A stretch of 64,000 nucleotides of DNA. Origin: Enterobacteriaceae endosymbiont of Donacia fulgens (lineage in GTDB: Bacteria > Pseudomonadota > Gammaproteobacteria > Enterobacterales > Enterobacteriaceae). The DNA lies in NCBI RefSeq assembly GCF_012567545.1, contig NZ_CP046182.1:188324-252323 (forward strand), written 5' to 3'. Shown piece after piece: positions 1 to 10,419 of the stretch. Under the pieces are notes generated by a model that saw only the letters and a program-made list of their open reading frames with translations, had not been told where the DNA came from and made no database searches. Position 1 is the stretch's first letter. Each line of letters starts with the position of its first letter. A program made the translations under genes and the position numbers.

Positions 1-132
1 TTGATATCCAGTAATAGCAGTATTAAATACTATTTCTCCTATAATTATTCCTTCAACTCCTATAGATTTTCCAAAAAGTTTAGTACCATCTTCCATTAAT
101 ACTATGGCTTTATTATTCAATTTATTCTCCAT
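1..132 (-). CDS. carA: Carbamoyl-phosphate synthase small subunit (N-terminal 44 residues, cut by window edge)
   Basis: The glutaminase subunit supplies ammonia from glutamine to CarB for carbamoyl phosphate, used in arginine and pyrimidine synthesis. Only the first 44 codons are visible. They read MENKLNNKAIVLMEDGTKLF and end in VFNTAITGYQ, matching the CarA N-terminus (VLEDGTxFxGxxIG, then GEVVFNTSMTGYQ). The glutaminase domain lies outside the window. The gene starts at 132 on the same strand as ilvC, separated by 229 bases with a possible terminator hairpin. The stretch is too short to show whether the gene is intact; the identity rests on the conserved GEIVFNTAITGYQ block. Confidence 0.85.
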   Translation of the reverse strand, partial: MENKLNNKAIVLMEDGTKLFGKSIGVEGIIIGEIVFNTAITGYQ

Positions 133-321
133 AATCTATATATTTATACTATTTTAGTATATAAATATTTTATATTAGAATTTTATATAAGAAAATACAA
201 TTTAAAATTAGATAAGAAGTTTTTTTGAAGTTTAAAAGATATAATTTTTAACTTAAATAAAATTTTAAAAATTAATTTTAAGAGAAATATTAATAAATAT
301 TTTTAAATATAAAACATATTA

Positions 322-348
322 CTCTCTTTATAAAATATAAAAAGAGAG
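322..348 (-). terminator. Possible terminator hairpin after ilvC
   Basis: An 8-bp perfect inverted repeat, CTCTCTTT (322-329) and AAAGAGAG (341-348), with an 11-base loop lies 13 bases past the ilvC stop. The three G-C pairs per arm stand out in an almost pure A/T spacer. No clean T-run follows on the minus strand, so termination efficiency is uncertain. It would separate ilvC from carA. Confidence 0.4.
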
Positions 349-361
349 CAAATTTTTAGTT

Positions 362-1843
362 TTATTTTCTAATATTAATTAAAGATTTCATATGAATCAT
401 ATAATTTCTTAATATATATCCTACTTTTTCTATAGGATGATTTCTAATATTATAATTTAAATCACGTAAATATTTATTATTTATTAATTTATTTTTTATT
501 TGAACAATACCTAGATCTTCTGATGTAAGATTATTTATAAAATTTTTTAATAACGGGATAGCATTATTAGAAAATAAATAATTACCATATTCTGCTGTAT
601 CTGATATAACTTTATTCATTTCATATAATTTTTTTCTTGCAATAGTATTAGCAATTAAAGGTAATTCATGTAGTGATTCATAATATGCTGATGCTGATGC
701 TATACCTGATTCTATCATTAATTCAAATGATAATTCAATACTACTCTTAATTATAGCAATCATAAAAATCCCCTTATCAAAATAATCTTGTTCTTTTATA
801 TTATTATCTTGAATATTTTTAGTTTTTTCAAAATTATTATTTTTATATATTTTTCTCCATTTAATTAAATTAATATTATTATTATTCCAATCTTCTATCA
901 ATTTTTTTGAAAATTTTCCTGAAATTATATTATCTATATGTATTTTAAATAAGGGTTTTAATTTTTTTTTTAAAATTAATGATAATTCATAAGCACGTAT
1001 TTTATTCAAATTATTTAATCTATCCATCATTAAACTAATACCTCCTTGTTTTAAGGCTTCTGTAATAGTTTCCCATCCAAATTGGATTAATTGTGAAGCA
1101 TATGATGGATTAATATTTAATGTTAATAATTTATCGAATAATAAAATAGATGTTGTTTGTAATATTCCACATAATACTGTTTGTTCACCCATTAAATCTG
1201 ATTTTACTTCAGCAGAAAAAGATGATTCTAATATCCCAGCTTTATGACTTCCAATAGAAAAAGCCCATGATTTAGCAATATTAAATCCATTATTATGTAT
1301 ACCATTTTGATGAACAGCAATTAGGGCTGGTACACCAAAACCTCGTTTAAATTCTTCTCTTACTTCAGTTCCAGGACATTTAGGTGCTACCATAATAACA
1401 GTAATATTTTTAGGAATTTTTTCTCCTTCTTCAATAATATTAAAACCATGGGAATATCCTAATGTTGCTCCTTTTTTTATTAAAGGTTTTATTTTTTTTA
1501 AAATATTATGATGATGATTATCTGGAGTTAGATTAATTATTAAATCTGCATTTGGTATTAAATCTTTATAAGAACCAATATTAAAATTATTTTTATATGC
1601 TCTTTGCCAAGATAAATTTTTATTTTTTATAGATTCTTTTTTTAATGCATATGAAATATTTAATCCAGAATCTCTCATATTTAATCCTTGATTTAATCCT
1701 TGAGATCCACAACCTATAATAACAATATTTTTATTTTTTAAATAATTTATACTGTTTGTAAATTCTTCAAATTGCATTAATCTACATTTTTGTAAATTTT
1801 TTAATTTTTTACGAAAATTTAAATTATTAAAATAATTATTCAT
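362..1843 (-). CDS. ilvC: Ketol-acid reductoisomerase, class II (long form)
   Basis: Catalyses the Mg- and NADPH-dependent isomeroreduction of acetolactate and acetohydroxybutyrate, the second common step of branched-chain amino acid synthesis, in the cytosol. The 493-residue length fits the enterobacterial long form (E. coli 491) with two knotted C-terminal domains. Visible motifs: GCGSQG nucleotide-binding turn (about 44-49), SDLMGEQ with Mg ligands D216 and E220, and YYESLHELP in the second repeat carrying the other acidic ligands. It is last in the minus-strand run ilvG-M-E-D-C. In E. coli ilvC is separate and driven by the divergent regulator ilvY; here ilvY is gone, and a 224-base gene-free spacer precedes ilvC. 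A surface loop carries the NNNFEK repeat. Confidence 0.97.
   Translation of the reverse strand: MNNYFNNLNFRKKLKNLQKCRLMQFEEFTNSINYLKNKNIVIIGCGSQGLNQGLNMRDSGLNISYALKKESIKNKNLSWQRAYKNNFNIGSYKDLIPNADLIINLTPDNHHHNILKKIKPLIKKGATLGYSHGFNIIEEGEKIPKNITVIMVAPKCPGTEVREEFKRGFGVPALIAVHQNGIHNNGFNIAKSWAFSIGSHKAGILESSFSAEVKSDLMGEQTVLCGILQTTSILLFDKLLTLNINPSYASQLIQFGWETITEALKQGGISLMMDRLNNLNKIRAYELSLILKKKLKPLFKIHIDNIISGKFSKKLIEDWNNNNINLIKWRKIYKNNNFEKTKNIQDNNIKEQDYFDKGIFMIAIIKSSIELSFELMIESGIASASAYYESLHELPLIANTIARKKLYEMNKVISDTAEYGNYLFSNNAIPLLKNFINNLTSEDLGIVQIKNKLINNKYLRDLNYNIRNHPIEKVGYILRNYMIHMKSLINIRK
823..844 (-). repeat. NNNFEK repeat, copy in ilvC
   Basis: Minus-strand copy of a short sequence containing the exact 19-mer aaaataataattttgaaaa, read in the frame that gives NNNFEK. 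It falls in a variable loop of IlvC, where E. coli has unrelated residues. The same 22 bases occur at 22515-22536 and 31602-31623, and the 19-mer at 31792-31810. Confidence 0.5.
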
Positions 1844-2067
1844 TAAATAATCCTATATTTTATTAATAAAACTATTATTTAGTTGATTTTTTTAATTAAT
1901 ACTATTTTATTATTTTGTTTAAAAAAATTATTTTTAATCAAAAAATTTTTATTTTATTAATATATAATTAATTTTAATAAAAATATTTTTATTAAAAAAT
2001 TTATATTTAAACAATTTTTTCTTAAAAATAGAAATTTATATATACTCTTAAATTTAAAAAATTAAAT

Positions 2068-3927
2068 TTATTTATAATTTAATTTATTTTTATCTCGTAC
2101 TGCACCTTTATCTGCACTAGTTGCTAAAAAAGCATAAGCTTTAAGTGCTAAAGAAATTTTTCTTTTTCTTTTTAGTAAAGGAGTATATGCTAAATTACCT
2201 CTTTTTTCTTCCTCCTCTCTTCTTTTATTTAATGTAAAAGATGAAATATCTAATTTAATAGATCTATTTGGAATATCAATTTTAACAATATCACCATTTT
2301 TTACTAATGCTATAGTACCCTTACTTGCAGCTTCAGGGGATATATGACCTATAGATAACCCTGAAGTACCTCCAGAAAATCTTCCATCTGTAATTAAAGC
2401 ACAACTTTTATCTAATTTCATTGATTTTAAATAAGATGTAGGATATAACATTTCTTGCATTCCAGGTCCACCTTTAGGACCTTCATATCTTATAACAATT
2501 ACATCTCCTGGAGAAATATTTTTATTCAGAATTGCATATACTGCTGACTCTTGACTATCAAATACTTTTATTTTACCTATAAAAACCATTAATTTTTTAT
2601 TTACACTAGCAGTTTTAACTACACATCCATCTTCAGCAAGATTTCCATATAAAATAGCTAATCCTCCATCTTTACTATATGCATATTTATAGGAACGTAT
2701 ACAACCTTTTTTTCTATCTATATCTAAATCCCATATTTTATTTTGTTTAAAAGGATGTCTTGTTTTTATATTACCAGGAGCTGATTGATAAAATTTTTTT
2801 ATTTTATTACTATTTGTAGTAGTTATATCATATTTATGAATAGTTTCTTCTATTGTTAATCCTAATATATTTTTAGCATCTTTATTTATTAATCCTATTT
2901 TATTTAATTCACTTAGAAGACTAATTACTCCTCCTGCTCTATGAAAATCTTCCATATAAAATTTATTTGTACTGGGAGAAACCATACATAACCATGGTGT
3001 ATTTTTTGATAATTGATCAATTTTTTTTAAATCAAATGCTACTTTATTTTCTTGCGATAAAGCTAACATATGTAAAATTGTATTTGTTGAACCACCCATA
3101 GCAATATCTAACATAGTTGCATTTTCAAATGATTTTTGATTAATAATATTTTGGGGTAAAACATTAGTTTCGTTATTTATATAATATTTTTTTGTAATTT
3201 CTACTATTTTATGTGCAGATTCTATACATAATTTTTTACGATTTATATGAGTGGATAATAAAGATCCATTACCTGGTAATGCTAAACCTAAAGCTTCTAC
3301 TATACAATTCATTGAATTAGCTGTAAACATTCCAGAACAAGAACCACAAGTTGGACATGCATTTAATTCTATTTCTTTTATATATTTATTTGATTGTTCT
3401 AATTTACCTGATTGAATCATAGCATCTACTAAATCAATTCTTTTTATTTTTGTAGTTCCTTTTATATTAATTCTTCCAGCTTCCATTGGGCCACCAGATA
3501 TAAATACAGTAGGTATATTTAATCGTAAACTAGCCATTAACATTCCTGGAGTAATTTTATCACAATTAGATATACAAATCATAGAATCTACACAATGTGC
3601 ATTTATAACATATTCTATAGAATCTGCAATAAGTTCTCTAGAAGGTAAAGAATACAACATCCCATTATGGCCCATAGCTATTCCATCATCTATAGCTATA
3701 GTATTAAATTCTTTTGGTACTCCTCCATTATTTTTGATTTCATTAGCAATAATCTTACTTAATATTTGTAAATGTACATGTCCCGGAACAAATTGTGAAA
3801 AAGAATTAACTATAGCAATAATAGGCTTATTAAAATCTTCATCTTTCATCCCTGTTGCTCTCCAAAGAGCTCTTGCTCCAGCCATATTACGGCCTTTTGT
3901 TGTAGTAAACGAACGATAATTAGGCAT
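2068..3927 (-). CDS. ilvD: Dihydroxy-acid dehydratase
   Basis: Dehydrates dihydroxyisovalerate and dihydroxymethylvalerate to the 2-oxo acids that IlvE transaminates. It is an Fe-S and Mg dependent cytosolic enzyme. At 619 residues it is full length (E. coli 616). Conserved blocks seen: [20 protein letters not shown] with C122, [17 protein letters not shown] from 191, [18 protein letters not shown], and the C-terminal [15 protein letters not shown]. All cluster cysteines are present. It follows ilvE by 31 bases and probably belongs to the same transcript. E. coli has ilvA directly after ilvD; here the next gene is ilvC. Confidence 0.97.
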   Translation of the reverse strand: MPNYRSFTTTKGRNMAGARALWRATGMKDEDFNKPIIAIVNSFSQFVPGHVHLQILSKIIANEIKNNGGVPKEFNTIAIDDGIAMGHNGMLYSLPSRELIADSIEYVINAHCVDSMICISNCDKITPGMLMASLRLNIPTVFISGGPMEAGRINIKGTTKIKRIDLVDAMIQSGKLEQSNKYIKEIELNACPTCGSCSGMFTANSMNCIVEALGLALPGNGSLLSTHINRKKLCIESAHKIVEITKKYYINNETNVLPQNIINQKSFENATMLDIAMGGSTNTILHMLALSQENKVAFDLKKIDQLSKNTPWLCMVSPSTNKFYMEDFHRAGGVISLLSELNKIGLINKDAKNILGLTIEETIHKYDITTTNSNKIKKFYQSAPGNIKTRHPFKQNKIWDLDIDRKKGCIRSYKYAYSKDGGLAILYGNLAEDGCVVKTASVNKKLMVFIGKIKVFDSQESAVYAILNKNISPGDVIVIRYEGPKGGPGMQEMLYPTSYLKSMKLDKSCALITDGRFSGGTSGLSIGHISPEAASKGTIALVKNGDIVKIDIPNRSIKLDISSFTLNKRREEEEKRGNLAYTPLLKRKRKISLALKAYAFLATSADKGAVRDKNKLNYK

Positions 3928-3958
3928 ATTCTTTCTTTTTTGTAATTAGTAAAAATAG

Positions 3959-4888
3959 TTATTTTTTAATATGATCTAACCAATTCCATTTATCTTTTAT
4001 TTTCCCTGTTAATAAATGTAAAAATTCTTTTTGTATATTTTTTGTTATTTTTCCTCTTTTACCATTATTAATTAATATATTATCTACACTACATACAGGA
4101 ATAATTTCAGTTGCTGTTCCTGTTAAAAATATTTCATCAGCTAAATATAAAGATTCTCTTAATATTAAACATTCTTTTATTTTAAAATTAAGATTTTTAG
4201 CTATTTTTAAAACTGAATCTCTAGTAATTCCTGGTAAAATTGAAGAATTAAGTGGAGGAGTAAATAAAATATTATTTTTTATTTTAAAAATATTTTCTCC
4301 AGCTCCTTCTGAAACAAATCCTGAACTATCTAAAGCAATCCCTTCATCATATCCATTTCTTCGAGCTTCACTTCCAATTAATAAAGAAGATAAATAGTTT
4401 CCTCCTGCTTTTGCTAAACTAGGTATAGTATTAGGTTTAATCCTATTCCAAGAAGATATCATAGTATTAATCCCATTTTTTTTTGCATTATTACCAAGAT
4501 AATCTGTCCAAGGAAATGCACTAATCATCATATCTGTATAATATTCTTGAGGGGGATTAATACCTAAACCAACATCTCCTATAAATACTAAAATTCTAAT
4601 ATAAGCTTCATTAAGTTTATTAATATTAATTATATTATGAACAGCAGTCATTATTTCTTTTATATTAAATTTTAATGGAAACCTATAAATTTTAGCAGAA
4701 TTATATAAACGATTAATATGATCTTTATGACGGAAAATAGCTGGTCCTTTATATGATTGATAACATCTAATACCTTCAAAAACAGAAGTTCCATAATGTA
4801 ATGCATGAGTCATAACACTAATTTTAGCATCTTCCCATTTTATAATATTACCATTTAACCAAATAAAATCTGCCTTTTTTATAGACAT
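3959..4888 (-). CDS. ilvE: Branched-chain amino acid aminotransferase
   Basis: PLP enzyme that performs the last step of valine, leucine and isoleucine synthesis with glutamate as amino donor. The 309 residues match E. coli (309) from MSIKKADFIWLNG to DKWNWLDHIKK. The PLP-binding lysine is K160 in SLAKAGGNYLS, and the fold-type IV motifs SEGAGENIFKIK and GITRDSV are intact. It sits between ilvM (45 bases upstream) and ilvD (31 bases downstream), as in the enterobacterial ilvGMEDA operon. Some insect symbionts leave this final transamination to the host; here the enzyme is kept. Confidence 0.97.
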   Translation of the reverse strand: MSIKKADFIWLNGNIIKWEDAKISVMTHALHYGTSVFEGIRCYQSYKGPAIFRHKDHINRLYNSAKIYRFPLKFNIKEIMTAVHNIININKLNEAYIRILVFIGDVGLGINPPQEYYTDMMISAFPWTDYLGNNAKKNGINTMISSWNRIKPNTIPSLAKAGGNYLSSLLIGSEARRNGYDEGIALDSSGFVSEGAGENIFKIKNNILFTPPLNSSILPGITRDSVLKIAKNLNFKIKECLILRESLYLADEIFLTGTATEIIPVCSVDNILINNGKRGKITKNIQKEFLHLLTGKIKDKWNWLDHIKK

Positions 4889-4933
4889 TATTATATTTCC
4901 TTATTTTGTGTAATAATAATGTTATCATAAAAT

Positions 4934-5167
4934 TTATGTGATTATTACTATATCTAATACATCTATTAATTTTTTAATTTGTTTAACTAAAAAATCTATA
5001 GATTTATAACTTTTTACTATTAATGTAAAATTAATTTTTTCTAATTTATTTTTTACATTAATATTTATAGTCTTAATTAAAAATCTTCTATGACGAATAA
5101 TTCTTATTATTCTTTCAATAATTTCAGGACTAATATTTGTTTTAATAAATAATTGATATTTATTCAT
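4934..5167 (-). CDS. ilvM: Acetolactate synthase II small (regulatory) subunit
   Basis: Small ACT-domain partner of IlvG, needed for full activity of acetolactate synthase II. The 77-residue protein (E. coli IlvM 87) begins MNKYQLFIKTNISPEIIERI and contains one ACT-like beta-alpha-beta unit. The start codon (5165-5167) directly abuts the ilvG stop (5168-5170), so translation is probably coupled. The sequence is poorly conserved and lysine-rich; identity relies on position and the N-terminal pattern. Confidence 0.88.
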   Translation of the reverse strand: MNKYQLFIKTNISPEIIERIIRIIRHRRFLIKTININVKNKLEKINFTLIVKSYKSIDFLVKQIKKLIDVLDIVIIT

Positions 5168-6829
5168 TTAATTTTTCTCCATCATATGATCATTACTATA
5201 TCCAGGAGGAACTAATGGCCATACATTATCATATTCATTAATTAAAACATGTAATATATAAGGTTTTTTAATAGAAAAAATTTTTTTTAAACTGTTGTTA
5301 ATTTCATTTTTATAACTAATACTATGTCCTGAAATTCCAAAAGATTTAGCTAATTTTATAAAATCTGGATTATCATATAGAGTAGTTTCACTATATCTTT
5401 TTTTAAAAAAGAGTTCTTGCCATTGTCGTACCATACCTAATCTTTTATTATCTAACAAAATAATTTTTATAGGTAAATTTTTTCTTTTAATTGTACTTAA
5501 TTCTTGAATATTCATTATAAATGAACCATCACCTGAAATACATATAACATCATTATTAGGTTTAGCAATTTGTGCACCAATAGCAGCAGGTAATCCAAAA
5601 CCCATAGTTCCTAAACCACTAGAAGTGATAAAATTTTTAGGATTAGAAAAAGTTATATGTTGTGCAGTCCACATTTGATGTTGTCCTACATCAGTTGTAA
5701 TAATAGTTTTTTTATTTTTAATATCTGATAATTTTTTAAGTAAGAGAGGAGCATAAATTTTATTATTTTTTATAAAAAAATTATATTTATAAGAATATCT
5801 TTTTTTTATTTTTTTTATATAATTTTGCCATTTTAAAATATTTTGAGGTTTTTTCAATAATGGTATTAAAAGATTTAAATTTCCTAATAATTCTACATTT
5901 ACTTTACAAATTTTATTAATTTCAGCAGGGTCTATATCCATATGTATAATTTTTGCATACGGTGCAAATTTTTTTATATTACCTGTTACTCTATCATCAA
6001 ATCTAGCTCCAATAGCTATTAATAAATCACATTTTTGAACAGTATAATTAGCTGCTTTACTTCCATGCATACCTAACATTCCTAAATAATAGGGATTTGT
6101 ACTCTCTATCGTCCCTAATCCTTTTAATGTAACAACTGTTGGTATTTTAGAAATTTTTACAAATTTTCTTAATGTATAAACTGCATTACTTATATTTACA
6201 CCTCCTCCTATATATAATATAGGCATAATAGATTTTTTTAATAAAAAATTAGCTTCTTTAATCTTTTTTTTTGAATATTCTTTTTTTTTAATAAAAAATT
6301 TTTTTTTATTTTTTAATTTTATTATTTTTGGTAATTTAGATAATTGTATATCTTTTGGTATATCTATTAATACAGGCCCAGGTCTATCAGATAATGCTAT
6401 AAAAAAAGATTTTTTTATTATTTTAGATAATTCTAATGATGAAGTTATTGAAAAACTATGTTTAGTACATGATAAAGACATTCCTATAATATCTATTTCT
6501 TGAAAAGCATCAGTACCAATTAATGAAAGGGGTACTTGTCCTGTAATTGCAATAAGAGGTACAGAATCAACCATTGCATCGGCAAGGCCTGTTATTAAAT
6601 TAGTAGCTCCAGGACCAGATGTTGCAATACAAACCCCCACTTTACCAGTGGTTCTAGCATATCCAATTGCAGCTATAGCAGCTCCTTGTTCATGTCTGCA
6701 TAAAATATGTTCTATATCTTCATTATATAATGCATCATAAAGTGGCATAATAGCACCACCAGGATATCCAAATACTGTTTCAACTTTTTGTCTTTTTAAT
6801 TCTTGAATTATACATTGTGCTCCATTCAT
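5168..6829 (-). CDS. ilvG: Acetolactate synthase II large catalytic subunit
   Basis: ThDP/FAD enzyme that makes acetolactate from two pyruvates, or acetohydroxybutyrate from pyruvate and 2-oxobutanoate; first common step of the pathway. It has 553 residues (intact enterobacterial IlvG about 548). Motifs: [15 protein letters not shown], the catalytic glutamate E47 in CRHEQGAA, and the ThDP motif GDGSFIMN followed by the IILLDN block. Unlike E. coli K-12, where ilvG is frameshifted, this copy is open throughout. A GAGG ribosome site lies 7 bases before the ATG at 6827-6829. I found no leader peptide rich in Ile, Leu or Val in the 231 bases upstream, so the classical attenuator appears lost. Isozyme II is the valine-resistant form, which suits constitutive provisioning. 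Confidence 0.96.
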   Translation of the reverse strand: MNGAQCIIQELKRQKVETVFGYPGGAIMPLYDALYNEDIEHILCRHEQGAAIAAIGYARTTGKVGVCIATSGPGATNLITGLADAMVDSVPLIAITGQVPLSLIGTDAFQEIDIIGMSLSCTKHSFSITSSLELSKIIKKSFFIALSDRPGPVLIDIPKDIQLSKLPKIIKLKNKKKFFIKKKEYSKKKIKEANFLLKKSIMPILYIGGGVNISNAVYTLRKFVKISKIPTVVTLKGLGTIESTNPYYLGMLGMHGSKAANYTVQKCDLLIAIGARFDDRVTGNIKKFAPYAKIIHMDIDPAEINKICKVNVELLGNLNLLIPLLKKPQNILKWQNYIKKIKKRYSYKYNFFIKNNKIYAPLLLKKLSDIKNKKTIITTDVGQHQMWTAQHITFSNPKNFITSSGLGTMGFGLPAAIGAQIAKPNNDVICISGDGSFIMNIQELSTIKRKNLPIKIILLDNKRLGMVRQWQELFFKKRYSETTLYDNPDFIKLAKSFGISGHSISYKNEINNSLKKIFSIKKPYILHVLINEYDNVWPLVPPGYSNDHMMEKN

Positions 6830-7060
6830 ATTAAAACCTCTTTAAATGTTATAAAATAATATGCATAATTCAATTTAATTTATTTAAATTTTTTAAAATT
6901 TAAAAAATATGATTTTTATTTTATTTTGATATGTTATTAAAATTTTGAAAATTATATAAATAATACTTAATATATCTTATATATATAAAAATATATATTT
7001 TTATTATTATTTTAATATAAATTTATTAAATTTTATTTTATATTAAAAGTTTTATATAAA

Positions 7061-7133
7061 CAGGGGTGGAGGGATTTGAACCCCCAACCATTGGTTTTGG
7101 AGACCAATATTCTACCAATTAAACTACACCCCT
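7061..7133 (-). tRNA. trpT: tRNA-Trp (anticodon CCA)
   Basis: A 73-base cloverleaf on the minus strand. The acceptor stem AGGGGTG pairs with CACCCCT, the discriminator is G, the D arm is AGTTTAATTGGTAGA, the anticodon stem TTGGT/ACCAA encloses CTCCAAA (anticodon CCA), and the T arm is GGGGGTTCAAATCCC. The 3' CCA is not encoded. A CCA anticodon reads only UGG, which argues against UGA being read as tryptophan. Confidence 0.96.
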
Positions 7134-7177
7134 TAATATTTTATAGTATACTATACTAAAATATATTTTATATATAT

Positions 7178-7205
7178 ATTATATTTATTAATTGAATAGA
7201 TTCAA
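7178..7205 (-). promoter_or_regulatory. Likely sigma-70 promoter of tRNA-Trp
   Basis: On the minus strand, TTGAAT (7205-7200) is followed after 16 bases by a perfect TATAAT (7183-7178). A start about 7 bases further on would give a leader of roughly 35 bases before the tRNA 5' end at 7133. Confidence 0.5.
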
Positions 7206-7222
7206 TAAAAATATATAATTAA

Positions 7223-7249
7223 ATCATTAATTTAAATTTTATTTGTCAA
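7223..7249 (-). promoter_or_regulatory. Alternative upstream promoter candidate for tRNA-Trp
   Basis: A perfect -35 hexamer TTGACA (7249-7244, minus strand) is followed after 15 bases by AATGAT, a weak -10. It lies 90 bases upstream of the tRNA. The hexamer is striking in this composition but the -10 is poor. Confidence 0.25.
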
Positions 7250-7327
7250 TTTTTTATAAAAAATATATTATAGATTAATAATTATATTTTTTCTAAAATA
7301 TTATTTTTTTATATAAAAGGATAAGAT

Positions 7328-8080
7328 ATGACAGAATGGAGTATTGGTAAAATAAAAAAAATAAAGTATTGGACAAAAAATTTATTTAGCATTATTTTAA
7401 ATGCAAAAATTAATAATTTTTATGCAGGTCAATTTACAAAATTAGCATTAGAAATTAATAATAAAAAAATAAAAAGAGCTTATTCTTATATTAATCCCCC
7501 CCAAAGTAAAAATTATGAATTTTATATTTCTAATGTTAAAAAAGGTAAATTAAGTCCATATTTATATAATTTACAAATTAATGATAAAATTTTTATTTCT
7601 AAAAATTCATCAGGTATCTTAATTTTAGATAATATTAAATCTTGTGAAAATTTATGGATGTTATCAACAGGAACTGGGATTGGACCTTATCTTTCAATAT
7701 TACAAGATAATATATGTTTTAAAAAATTTTCAAAAATAATTTTAGTACATTCTATTAGATATATAGAAGATTTTAGTTATTTAAATTTATTAAAAAAAAT
7801 ACAAAAAAAATCCTTTAATAAATTAATAATTCAAATTATTTTAACTAGAAATATTAATATAAATAAAAATATCTTATATGGTTATATTCCCAATTTAATA
7901 AAAAATGGAAAATTAGAAGAAAAAGTCGGATTAAAAATCAATAATAATAATAGTCATGTAGTGTTATGTGGTAATCCAGAAATGATTAAACAAACACAAG
8001 ATTTTTTAGAAAAAAATAGAAATTTATCTAAAAATTTAAAAAAAAAAAATGGTAATATAACATCTGAAAGATATTGGTAA
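7328..8080 (+). CDS. fpr: Ferredoxin/flavodoxin NADP(+) reductase
   Basis: FAD enzyme passing electrons between NADPH and flavodoxin or ferredoxin, serving Fe-S assembly and radical-SAM enzymes. The 250-residue protein aligns end to end with E. coli Fpr (248): GQFTKLALE, the FAD motif RAYSYINPP, STGTGIGPYLSILQ for NADP, VVLCGNPEMI, and the C-terminal SERYW. AAGGAT lies just before the start. A run of twelve A residues (8038-8049) sits near the 3' end and must be transcribed and read in frame. tpiA follows by 22 bases on the same strand. Confidence 0.96.
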   Translation: MTEWSIGKIKKIKYWTKNLFSIILNAKINNFYAGQFTKLALEINNKKIKRAYSYINPPQSKNYEFYISNVKKGKLSPYLYNLQINDKIFISKNSSGILILDNIKSCENLWMLSTGTGIGPYLSILQDNICFKKFSKIILVHSIRYIEDFSYLNLLKKIQKKSFNKLIIQIILTRNININKNILYGYIPNLIKNGKLEEKVGLKINNNNSHVVLCGNPEMIKQTQDFLEKNRNLSKNLKKKNGNITSERYW

Positions 8081-8102
8081 AATAAATTATAAAGAAAATA
8101 AT

Positions 8103-8885
8103 ATGAAAAAATTTTTAATTATTGCTAATTGGAAATTAAATGGTAACTTTTATTTTATAAATAAAAATATAAATTTAATTAAAAAAAAAATAGATAATTT
8201 ATTATCTTTTTGTGATCTATCTATAGCACCTCCTTACTTATATATAAGTTATATTAATAATTTTTTAAAAAATACATCTATATCTTTAACTGCACAAAAT
8301 GTTGATATACATACAGAAGGATCTTTTACTGGAGAAATATCAATTAATATGTTAAAAGATGTTGGAGTAAAATATGTAATAATTGGACATTCAGAAAGAA
8401 GATTATATCATAATGAAGATAATAATCTTATATCTAAAAAATTTATTTTAATTAAAAATAATGGATTAATTCCAATAATATGTTTAGGAGAAACAGAAAA
8501 ACAAAAAGAACAAAATCAAACAGAAAAAGTTTGTATTCAACAAATTAATAACATATTAGAAAATAGTAATATTAATATTTTAAATAAAACTATTATTGCT
8601 TATGAACCTATTTGGGCTATTGGATCAGGAAAAAGCGCAAATATTAATGAAATAGAAAAAATTATTTTATATATTAAAAAATATATAGCATCTTTAGATG
8701 CTAAAATAGCAGAAAATATTTATTTTTTATATGGTGGATCTGTTAATTATTCTAATTTAGATATTTTTTTGAAAAAAAAAATTATTAATGGTTTATTAGT
8801 AGGAAAAGCTTCTTTAACAACAGAAAATTTTATATCTTTAGTTAAAAAAGCTGAAAAAATAATAAATTCATTAAATAGGTCTTAA
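8103..8885 (+). CDS. tpiA: Triosephosphate isomerase
   Basis: Interconverts dihydroxyacetone phosphate and glyceraldehyde-3-phosphate in glycolysis. The 260 residues (E. coli 255) carry the full active site: K11 in NWKLNG, H96 in IIGHSERR, and E168 in AYEPIWAIGSG, followed by the phosphate loops YGGSVN and GLLVGKASL. It probably shares a transcript with fpr. Its last 15 bases overlap the end of lysS on the opposite strand, so there is no room for a terminator between these convergent genes. Confidence 0.97.
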   Translation: MKKFLIIANWKLNGNFYFINKNINLIKKKIDNLLSFCDLSIAPPYLYISYINNFLKNTSISLTAQNVDIHTEGSFTGEISINMLKDVGVKYVIIGHSERRLYHNEDNNLISKKFILIKNNGLIPIICLGETEKQKEQNQTEKVCIQQINNILENSNINILNKTIIAYEPIWAIGSGKSANINEIEKIILYIKKYIASLDAKIAENIYFLYGGSVNYSNLDIFLKKKIINGLLVGKASLTTENFISLVKKAEKIINSLNRS

Positions 8886-10391
8886 CATTGGAAATAAAAT
8901 TACATCTCTAATTGATTTTGTATCAGTAAATAACATTATTAATCTATCTATACCGATACCTAATCCTGCAGTAGGAGGTAAACCATGTTCTAATGCTTCT
9001 ATATAATCTTGATCATAAAAATTTTCATAAGTATTTTTATCATTATGTATATTTTTAATATTTTGTTGTTCTTTAAATCTTTTTTTTTGTTCTTCAGGAT
9101 CATTAAGTTCAGAAAAACCATTAGCTATTTCCATACCACAAATAAAAAATTCAAATCTATCGGTAAATGAAGGATTTAAATCATTATTTCTTGATAATGG
9201 AGAAATTTCAATAGGATATTCTGTAATAAATGTTGGTTCTATAATTTTATTTATAATTTTTTCTTCAAAAATTTCAAAAATAATTTTACCTTTACTCCAA
9301 TCTTGATTTATTTTAACATTTAATAAATTAGCAATTTTTATTAATTTTTTACTATCTTCTAAATTTTCTAAAGAAAAATTAGGATAAAAATATATAATAG
9401 ATTCTTTCATTGTTAATTTATTAAATTTTTTATTCAAATCAAAAATATAATTATTATATTTTAATAAATTATTTTTAAATATTATTTGATATATTTTTTT
9501 AAATAATTTTTCAAAAAAAATCATTAAATCTTTATAATTAGAATATGTTATATATAATTCCATCATAGTAAATTCAGGATTATGTTTTGTTGAAATTCCT
9601 TCATTTCTAAAATTTCTATTAATTTCAAAAATTTTATTCAAACCTCCAATTATGAGGCGTTTTAAATAAAGTTCAGGAGCAATACGTAAATAAATATTTT
9701 TGTTATAAGTATTATGATATGTTATAAATGGTCTAGCTAAAGCTCCTCCTGGAATATTATGCATCATAGGAGTTTCTACTTCTATAAAACCTTGTTTATT
9801 CATAAAATTACGAATATTTAATATAATTTGTGATCTTTTTTTAAAAATATAACGTGTTTTTTTATTAACAATTAAATCTAAATATCTTTTTCTATATTTT
9901 ATTTCTTTATCTTGTAATCCATGATATTTATCAGGTAATGGTCTAATTGCTTTTGTTAATAAATAAATTTTTTGACAAAAAATAGATAAAATGTTAGTTT
10001 TAGTTTTAAAAATATAACCAATAATACCTATTATATCTCCAAGATCATATTTTTTTAAAAAATTTTTATATATTTTTTGTGAAACTTTATTTTGAGATAT
10101 ATAAATTTGTATCTTTCCTGTATAATCTTGAATATTAATAAAAGAAGCTTTTCCCATAATTCTTAAATTTACTATACGTCCTGCAATATTAAATATTTTT
10201 TTTTCTGAAAAAATATTTTTATGATTATATTTTTTATATATTTCATGTAATGAAATACTAATTTTAAAATTATTAGGAAAAACTATATTATTATTTTTTC
10301 TTAATTCTGTTAATTTTTTATGCCTAAATTTTATTTCATTATTATCAATATTTTTTATATTATTATTAAATTTTTTTTTATTTTCAGACAT
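8871..10391 (-). CDS. lysS: Lysyl-tRNA synthetase, class II
   Basis: Charges tRNA-Lys with lysine. It has 506 residues (E. coli LysS 505). An N-terminal OB-fold anticodon domain (about 60-150, AGRIVNLRIMGKASFINIQD) precedes the class II core with motif 2 FRNEGISTKHNPEFTMMELY, then GMEIANGFSELNDP and motif 3 GLGIGIDRLIMLF. The gene follows prfB by 28 bases, reproducing the E. coli prfB-lysS operon. Its 3' end overlaps tpiA by 15 bases. No second lysine synthetase is visible in the window. Confidence 0.97.
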   Translation of the reverse strand: MSENKKKFNNNIKNIDNNEIKFRHKKLTELRKNNNIVFPNNFKISISLHEIYKKYNHKNIFSEKKIFNIAGRIVNLRIMGKASFINIQDYTGKIQIYISQNKVSQKIYKNFLKKYDLGDIIGIIGYIFKTKTNILSIFCQKIYLLTKAIRPLPDKYHGLQDKEIKYRKRYLDLIVNKKTRYIFKKRSQIILNIRNFMNKQGFIEVETPMMHNIPGGALARPFITYHNTYNKNIYLRIAPELYLKRLIIGGLNKIFEINRNFRNEGISTKHNPEFTMMELYITYSNYKDLMIFFEKLFKKIYQIIFKNNLLKYNNYIFDLNKKFNKLTMKESIIYFYPNFSLENLEDSKKLIKIANLLNVKINQDWSKGKIIFEIFEEKIINKIIEPTFITEYPIEISPLSRNNDLNPSFTDRFEFFICGMEIANGFSELNDPEEQKKRFKEQQNIKNIHNDKNTYENFYDQDYIEALEHGLPPTAGLGIGIDRLIMLFTDTKSIRDVILFPMLRPI

Positions 10392-10419
10392 AATAAAATA
10401 ATCCTATTATTATTTTTAT

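Noticed and set aside
6830..7060. ilv attenuator leader peptide before ilvG
   Set aside because: No short open frame rich in Ile, Val or Leu codons with a following terminator hairpin was found on the minus strand.
7061..7133. UGA read as tryptophan in this genome
   Set aside because: tRNA-Trp has anticodon CCA, RF2 keeps its SPF and GGQ motifs, and the genes read through with the standard code without internal TGA.
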